A stretch of DNA of 64,000 nucleotides, from NCBI GenBank assembly GCA_023014485.1, contig JAJOZX010007500.1:151501-215500 (forward strand), given 5' to 3'. This DNA is from Bathynomus jamesi (taxonomy: Eukaryota; Arthropoda; Malacostraca; Isopoda; Cirolanidae). Positions 57,403 to 64,000 of the stretch are shown in pieces. Both the position numbers and the translations under genes were made by a program. The notes below the pieces were generated by a model. It was given only the letters and a program-made list of their open reading frames with translations, was not told the origin of the DNA and made no database searches. The number at the start of each line of letters is the position of its first letter. Position 1 is the first letter of the stretch.

Positions 57403-60400
57403 TTGTTTTTCCTCTTCTTCCACAGAGCCGTGAATGACGATGAGGTACAGCAACATGTCCCCATCATCGATATTACAGACGATTCCGATGACAGCGTAGT
57501 TGTGGCTACAGGCCCCACCCCTGCTAGCGAACCTACACCAGCGACACCTGTAGCGCCCCCACGCGACAATCAAAGCGGAGGCATGATGATGATGAATCGC
57601 CTTCCACGTCAGGTGTAAAGCGTGCCAGGAGTGCACTGGCTGTTAGACCGCCACTAATAGACCCCCAGCCCTCTACGTCTTACGACACAAACCCCACACT
57701 TGTTCCCCCCACTAATAAAAATGTGCCCCCTTACTCCTGTTCAATTCCGGTCGCATCCCCGGCAGCAGCACCAGCTTTTCCTTCTGTAGAAGCTGGTATA
57801 ACATTCGAACTGGTGCGCACAGCTACCCCCACCCTAGCCCTGACTAGATGTCGGTGCGTATTCAGGGTTGACCAGCGAACCATATATAGCAATGGTGTCG
57901 AACACGAACTACGGCGCGTAGTTGAACGTATTGTGGAGTTTGCCCTTCAGAACAGCGACGGTCGTGAAGTCAGAACGAGGTTGTCCTTTGGGTTCGGGTC
58001 ACATGACGGGGATATAGATGATTTTTGGGTAGTAATGCCATACCGGCGCTTGGCCGCTGTAGATATAGATTATATTATGGGCCGTATAATGCAGGCCTCT
58101 CAAAGTAGTACAGCCTTCAATATGGACAACTTCACGATAGATATTGACCGGGTATTCCGTGTTGCGTTTCATAATGCCAGACTCTATACTCTTAACTTCA
58201 ATTCTCAGGCTATTTACAAATGGCATATAAACACTGATCGTGGTTGCTGCTTTATAGCAGTAGTCTTAGCTCATATGTTCACTTTACTAAATAACTGTGT
58301 CAAAAAAATTTGGTTGCCTACGGCTGTGCAGCGTGCCTGTAAACTGGCAGCAGATTGCAAAATCGAATTTGACTGTAATATGTGCCCTGAAGAGCTGAGA
58401 AGGGTAGAGCAAGTAAGGAATGTTCGTATAGTTGTATTCGGATTGGATGATCGTCGTAGGACTGTGCATGTTTTTAAAAGCAGTGTGAGAGATCGTACAA
58501 GACCCCTAATTATTTTAGGGATGTCAGGGTCAACGTATCTACCCATCGGTAATATAAGGGCCTTTAGGCGAGTTATGATTAAAGTCGAAAATATGGACGA
58601 CATCATGATTTGTGTAAGGGATGTCTCGAGTTTGCGGACAACATAGTGAAACAATGTAAGGATTGCCACATGGTATGTGAGCAGTGTAAAAGCTCCAAAT
58701 GTGAAATTCGTGTAGTTGAAGCTGAGAAGAGGGACTGTAATATGTGTAGACGCGCATTTTTCAATAATAAATACTTTGAGCTCCATAAGTCAATCGGCAC
58801 GTGCAGGAAAATGAGAATCTGTGAGTGTGGTATGTTTCATATGATGGATAATTGGGGGAGATTCATGCATAAGTGTGATGAAATTCACTGTTCTACATGC
58901 CATGAGAAATATAAGGCAAATGGTATGAAGCATGTATGTTATATGAAAGATGCTAAGCCTAAAAATAGACCTTGTGTAACTCTGTACTACGATATAGAAA
59001 CATATACAGTTGCTAAAACCAAAGCAGTTATCCCACATCTACGTTTAAACCAGACACTCTGCGATGAGTGCATGGAAATCGAGTGTGATGAGTGTCACAA
59101 TTGTGGTAAACGGACAAGCGTTTTTAAAACGATCGCACAGGACAACCCCGTGAAACTCTTTGTGTCCTATATTGTCAAGTTAGCGGACAAATTAAAAAAA
59201 ATGACTGTGTATATTCTTGCCCATAACGTTGCAAAATTTGACACACAATTCCTTTATAAGGAGCTGCTTGAACACGAGTCATCGGAGATATTTACAGGCG
59301 ATCCCTTGAAAAGAGGAAACAAACTTATACAGATGCAAATAAGAGGTAATGTTCAGTTTAAAGACACTTTATTATTCACACCTTGTTTATTAGCCAAGCT
59401 ACCCAAGGTGATGGGCGTAGCCGCTGAAGTTCTAAAAGGGTATTTCCCTTACACTTTCCTCACTAGCGCCACTTTAAATTACGTACGCATGCCTCCCCCC
59501 CCCCCAAACATTACTTTAACTAACCAACATGAGTGATAGTGAGCGTGAAGATTTTGAACGCTACTACAAGAGTTTTAATGAAGAAATTCCATACAACATA
59601 GCGGATGAATGTGAACGTTATTGCATGAATGATGTGCTCGTGCTTAGAGTGTGTTTCCAGGCCTTTAGAAGGATGTACATAGACCGGTTCAACTCTGATT
59701 CGCTGCAAGTCGCAACCACGATCGCCTTATTGTGCTTTACGGTGTTCAAGGACAATTCCATGCCTAAAGGCACACTAACCGTCATTCACTGAAACAACCC
59801 CCGCAGTTATGGGCATAAGGCTATTTACTGGCTCATACATCCACAGCAGCAGATCGGTGTGTATATAAAACATGCCCGCAACACGGGTGATAACTTGTTC
59901 GGTGGGCGTCCAAATCCCTTCAAGCTATACTTTCCATCTGCGGAGGGCGTGAAACTCCATTATTACGACTTCTGTTCTTTATACCCCTACGTGATGAAGA
60001 ACAATCCGTACCCCGTGGAGCACCTGAAAAACTGGTGGGTCCAGCTCAGCCCACAATCGAAGAGTTCCCAGCAAATATGAACGAGAACTATTTCGGTCTT
60101 TCTTTCGTAGATGTGCTCCCCCGTCGCGACTTGTGGATGCCGATCTTACCCGTCGTTATAGACCACAAGCTCATGTTTCCCCTGTGCGTGAAGTGCGCAG
60201 AGGACAACAATGGGGCCTGCAATCACAGAGCCAACCAACGGAAGATCAGAGGCGTATATAAAAGCCATGAGCTGTCCCTAGCCGTTCGCCACGGCTACAG
60301 AATTTTGAAAATATTTGACGTGTGGAGGTTTCAGAAGCTACCCAACCTTTTCACGCCATATATAAACACTTTTCTGAAGGATAAGGTCAGGGTATCTGCG

Positions 60401-61250
60401 AGGACTTGATACCGAAGATGAAAAATCGGCGTATATTCAGCGCTACCGTGACCGTGGAGGGATACAACTTGACCAGGCCCAAATTGCAAAGAACCCGGAT
60501 AAGCGCTTTGGTGCAAAGTTGTGCCTAAATAGTCTTCGGGGAAAATTTGCACAGAATAGAGGGAAGGGGAACGTTCATCTTGCCCAAAGTTATAACGAGG
60601 TGTGGGATTATGCAAATGCTCCCGATAAAGAGGTAATGGAGATCGTGAATGTAGGTAATACGTACATAAAGCACAACATTACCGAATTCGCCACAGGTAC
60701 CTCACGTGTTACAAACATACCTGTAGCCAGCTTCACAACCGCATATGTTCGCATCAAACTTTGGGGACTATTGCATTCTCTTGGGCGGAGGGTTCTGTAC
60801 GCAGACACAGATAGTGTGATATTCACAGAGAGGGAGTGTGAATACATGCCGCCTATTGGGGAATTCCTCGGAGAGTTGACTGATGAGATCAAGGATGAGT
60901 ATGGTGATAGTGCATACGCTGATTCTTTTGCATCAACAGGTCCAGAAACTTATGGGGTACGGGTGAGGGTGGGTGAGGAGCTGAAATATATCGTGAAGGC
61001 GAAAGGTATCAAGCTTAACCAGGCGACCCGACGGATCGTTAACTTTGACTCGTTGAAGGAGCTAGTTTGCTTAGAAGATGAGGGCGACCAACCGCCCCAG
61101 CTGACTTTTGGGACCCACAGTTTTCGGGCACAGAAACTCGGGGGCGTGAAGGAACTTAGGGGTACGAGAGTGTGTCGTAACACGTATATGAAACGTTACC
61201 AGGTGCCTGGCACTTACGACATCGTACCCTTTGGGTACCAGAGCCCTTGA
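57403..61250 (+). pseudogene. polB: Polinton 2 DNA polymerase B
   Basis: Segments 57403-57618, 57723-58646, 58610-59536, 59529-59790, 59859-60409 and 60519-61250 in changing frames. N-terminal acidic leader (VNDDEVQQHVPIIDITDD), RGCCFIAVVLAHM region, Cys-rich zinc block (58610-58900), exonuclease motif I TLYYDIETYTV (about 58980), motif II LAHNVAKFDTQF (about 59217), motif A YDFCSLYPYVMKNNPYPV (about 59965), motif B LNSLRGKFAQN (about 60525) and motif C VLYADTDSVIFT (about 60795). A deletion of about 331 bp at 59886 removes the GCWWHGC module present in copy 1. No in-frame ATG precedes the leader; a conserved CTTCCACAG may be a splice acceptor. Confidence 0.85.
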
Positions 61251-61349
61251 TTGTTCTGTTATATATATATATATATATATGTGTGTGTGGTCTATTTACT
61301 TGTTAACGATATGTTTATTTTATTTATTACGAGTATTTGAATATATATA

Positions 61350-62535
61350 CAGGGTGTTTATAAAGTCCCTATCTGTTTCAGTGAAAACGTAGCAAAAAGA
61401 GTAAAATTCAATAACAATATAATAGAATGCATACATTTAATGAAAACTTAAGCATATGATTCTACATGAGCACCATCAGTATCTCTACAGAGTTCGAATC
61501 TGTCAGCAGCAATGCGGAGCATGACAGGGGTTATTTTGGTAATTGCTGTTACGATACGAGCACGTAAATCTTGCAGATCTGTAACCCTCGTTTAATAGAC
61601 GTTTGATTTGCTAAAGCCCCGTGCAAAGAAATCCAAGGGCGTTAGTTCAGGAGATCGAGCCGCCCAGGGCCTGTTGCCTCCACGTCCGATCCACCGATTT
61701 GGAAATCGTTCATTTAGGTACTCCCGAACAATGTTTGTGTAATGACAAGGTGCCCCATCTTGTTGAAAACCGATGCTGTTTAAAATGCCATCTGAATGAA
61801 GCTGGGGTTCCAGGAATTGCTGAAGCATGTCCAGATAAATAAGCCCAGTAACTGTAGCTTCAGCAAAGAAAAAGGGCCCATAAATCTTAAATTTGGTCAT
61901 ACCCGATCAGACAGTAACTTTAGGAGAATCTCGATCCCATCGATAGAAATCAACTGGCTTTTCATTAGCCCATTTGCAGCAGTTATGGCGATTAATCTTT
62001 CCACACGTGTGGAAAGTTGCTTCACTACCGAAAAGAATGTGGTCCGTTAAAGTTTTATTCTGAATGTGTTCAACAAGATCGGCACACATTGCACTTCGCT
62101 TTGGATAATCCTCTTCATGTAAGTCATGAAGCACCTGAATGTGATGACTTCTCTTCTTCAACGTCGATTTCAAAATTTTGTGGACAGTTGATTTGGGTAT
62201 CCTGAGTCTACGTGACATGCTTGGATGTTCATCGATAACATTACGTACCGCATTTACAACATGCTCAGAGACACTTGAACGTCCAGATCTTGACTCATCA
62301 TGAACAGATCCCGTTCTTTTAAATTTATTAAGCAAATCACGAATTGTCTTGTCTGTAGGACCTGGCTTGTGAAATGTTCTTTCAAACCCCTCTCTAATTT
62401 CTTTGCATTTCTTCCCTTTAATCCGAAGTGTCACCACCATCACCCGTTCTTGTACATTCATTTTCATAGGGTTCTGCAACAAAAATAAATAAAAACCGTT
62501 AATTCAACGAAATGATAGTCTTTATAAACACCCTG
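61350..62535 (-). mobile_element. Mariner-group transposon between PolB and gene X
   Basis: The ends are CAGGGTGTTTATAAAG in inverted orientation with TA duplications (61348-61349, 62536-62537). Polinton 1 has no insertion at this place. One transposase gene lies inside on the minus strand. Confidence 0.85.
61592..62482 (-). pseudogene. Dead mariner-group transposase
   Basis: Open from 62482 (MLQNPMKMNVQERVMVV) to a TGA at 61907-61909 where Trp is expected (VTV-stop-SGMTKF), then on in frame to about 61592. N-terminal helix-turn-helix regions (KTIRDLLNKFKRTGSV, RRLRIPKSTVHKILK) are kept. The first catalytic position reads FGSEATFH (Ser for Asp). The second is QQDGAPCHY. The third reads RSPELTPLDFF (Glu, where relatives have Asp). 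The spacing between the last two is 36 residues. Confidence 0.75.
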
Positions 62536-62599
62536 TACACCATAAATTATTTACTTGATGATATATTTATTAAATAAATCACGTTTCAATTCGCGTTTA

Positions 62600-62800
62600 A
62601 TTTTCTCCGTGTGTGTGTGTGTGTTCGCGTGTATATGCAGGAAAAATTCTAAGCTCCGCCCACTGTATGACCAATCAAGGGATCACGTGACTCCTGCTAC
62701 TACCTGGGCATATCTCTACCCCTGCGTGCTCAGTTGACCACAGCAAGCCCTGAATCGCAGACGTGTATTTTGAAGAGTTCTTACGTCGAAGGTAAAAGCG
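62600..62800 (+). promoter_or_regulatory. Upstream region of gene X, Polinton 2
   Basis: A GT microsatellite, GCTCCGCCCAC, a GACCAATC CCAAT-type box and CACGTGACTCC precede the gene X start, in the same order as upstream of gene X in copy 1 (15940-15723 on the minus strand). Confidence 0.45.
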
Positions 62801-63387
62801 ATGGTTACCTTTGATATTGCGTGCTCGACATTTATGAAGTGGTATTCGATAAAGTCTACAGATGTGGTGGATACTGAAAGAATCCCTAGTCCTCCCTCCT
62901 TTGAGGCTTTTAAGGCTACATCGAACAGTGCGAAGCGTAAGGAACAAGATGTTCAAATACTCTACGGCTATTCTGGTAAGAGCATTGCCGGATTTCGTGG
63001 CACAAACGATGTAATGGACTACGTCATAGGGTTAAACTGCGTAAAGGTTTACATATACTGTGAAGTGAAAGAAGTAACACGTGCCAAAGAGAAGCAACGG
63101 TTTGGGTAGTGAGTCTTGTTGATGAATGGTGTGAAAAGCGGCATTATGTCATGCTGCATCATACCGAGTACGCATACCCTGTGGCTGAAAATATAAATCT
63201 TGTCATCATGGACAATCTGAAATATTTTTATCATTACATTCATATATATCATGACGAGGTTCGCAGTGAGGTTGTGGCTAAAGGTCTGTGCGAGTTTTCA
63301 ATAGAGTTTAGAAACGAGTATCGTTTGTTAAGCAAAAAGGACAAATATGGGCACATGTTTCTCTCAAATAGTGCGCCGGAGTGTTAA
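62801..63387 (+). pseudogene. Polinton 2 gene X
   Basis: The start is ATG 62801 (VTFDIACSTFMKWYS). It is open to 63109 and then shifted by one base in QRFG near 63100. The rest (DEWCEKRHYVMLHHTEYAYP, LKYFYHYIHIYHDEV, KYGHMFLSNSAPEC) continues to 63387. About 195 codons in total. Gene X of copy 1 is open here but split by transposons. Unknown function; no recognised domain. Confidence 0.65.
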
Positions 63388-63626
63388 TAAAATGTGCGTA
63401 GTTCGAGAAAATACAATGTAATTCTGATTGCCCGGCATAATGGGACACAAGTATTCACATGACTCATGCTGGAACAAACCCGTACACGATTCACTAACGC
63501 GTGGTATGACACTCCCCGTGTGACTCGTTCGCCAACACCTCCCTCCGTGCCAAACCGCGCACCGGCTGCTCATAGTCACCTCAGAGCTTGACCTGACTGG
63601 ACGTGCACTCCTCACAATAGAATACG

Positions 63627-64000
63627 ATGGAGCTTCCATTGAGCAGCATTCTCAATGCCGTATACGATGTGTCCGTGACGAAGTCACTGCGTGGGTTCAG
63701 TTGTAAAACCGGCGCCATTAACTATGTACTTGAAAAGTCTTGTAGACAAACAAACTCTGGTAAACGGAATGTTATTTATTTAAGTGTTGAGGAGATGAAT
63801 AGAATCTTCGTGATATCTCAGAAGTGGGGAGAGGATCGTTATAAAATACCTGCAGGTGTAGGCACAAGAAGAGAACAGATTAGTGATGCACCCTCATATG
63901 CTATTATTTGTACGTTGTGTATAATTCGCGACCAGCCATGCATTGATATACGGCTGATAATAACGTCCTTGTCCCCACGCGAAACCGTTTCATCCTCGAC
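63627..64000 (+). CDS. Polinton 2 gene Y (runs off the window)
   Basis: The start MELPLSSILNAVYDVSV at 63627 has an open frame with YLSVEEMNRIF and KIPAGVGTRREQISD, likely frame changes near 63890-63960, and the end region matching VPTRNRFILD of copy 1. The 3' end lies outside. Unknown function. Conserved between copies, so a real Polinton gene. Confidence 0.55.
   Translation, partial: MELPLSSILNAVYDVSVTKSLRGFSCKTGAINYVLEKSCRQTNSGKRNVIYLSVEEMNRIFVISQKWGEDRYKIPAGVGTRREQISDAPSYAIICTLCIIRDQPCIDIRLIITSLSPRETVSSS

Larger units (their letters stand above)
38411..64000. mobile_element. Polinton/Maverick copy 2 (right end outside the window)
   Basis: Same gene order as copy 1 but reversed: two-exon gene at the left, capsid-arm genes on the minus strand, PolB arm on the plus strand to the window end. 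The left boundary is set where homology to the copy 1 inverted repeat starts, just after the Helitron-like end. The AG terminus is not visible. It is interrupted by a 10-kb gypsy element, a mariner and a MITE. Lesions differ from those of copy 1, so the two decayed independently. Confidence 0.75.

Overview
This is eukaryotic DNA, almost certainly from an arthropod. A decapod-like crustacean is my best guess, because the LINE, mariner and Polinton families resemble those common there, but the sequence does not prove it. The window is AT-rich and full of microsatellites, and it is built almost entirely of nested mobile elements. I see no ordinary host gene.

Two copies of one Polinton/Maverick (adintovirus-like) element dominate, in inverted orientation with their capsid arms facing each other. 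Polinton 1 can be delimited exactly at 923-29606. It has 5'-AG termini, long terminal inverted repeats (923-~1580 and ~28880-29606) and a 6-bp target duplication (AAAACG at 917-922, AAAATG at 29607-29612). It interrupts a Jockey-like LINE whose reverse transcriptase lies at 29613-~32410 and whose 3' tail lies at ~713-922. Without its nested insertions it is about 16.7 kb, a normal Polinton size. Polinton 2 runs from about 38411 past the end of the window.

Both copies share one gene order. From the PolB-arm end these are: unknown gene Y, unknown gene X, protein-primed-type DNA polymerase B, then on the opposite strand packaging ATPase, a small hydrophobic-tailed protein, an unknown protein, integrase with chromodomain, penton-like protein, basic core protein, major capsid protein and adenain-like protease. 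Converging on the protease is a previously hidden two-exon gene with its own TATA box. Nearly every gene carries frameshifts or stops, so both copies look like fossils.

Insertions into Polinton 1: a CAC-ended transposon at 2527-4902 in gene Y; an Academ-X-like transposon at 9746-15670 in gene X; and an RNase-H-fold transposon with an 8-bp duplication at 6090-9741, sitting exactly on the edge of the Academ element. Insertions into Polinton 2: a truncated Ty3/gypsy element (44900-54983) carrying an OTU-like domain and interrupted by a second CAC-ended transposon (45151-47838); a mariner copy (61350-62535); and a small MITE in an intron (40269-40417).

Between the Polintons (29.6-38.4 kb) lie the split LINE with a Penelope-like fold-back insertion, G-rich minisatellites, two Helitron-like 3' ends, a mariner element with an almost intact transposase, and a duplicated long-hairpin repeat.
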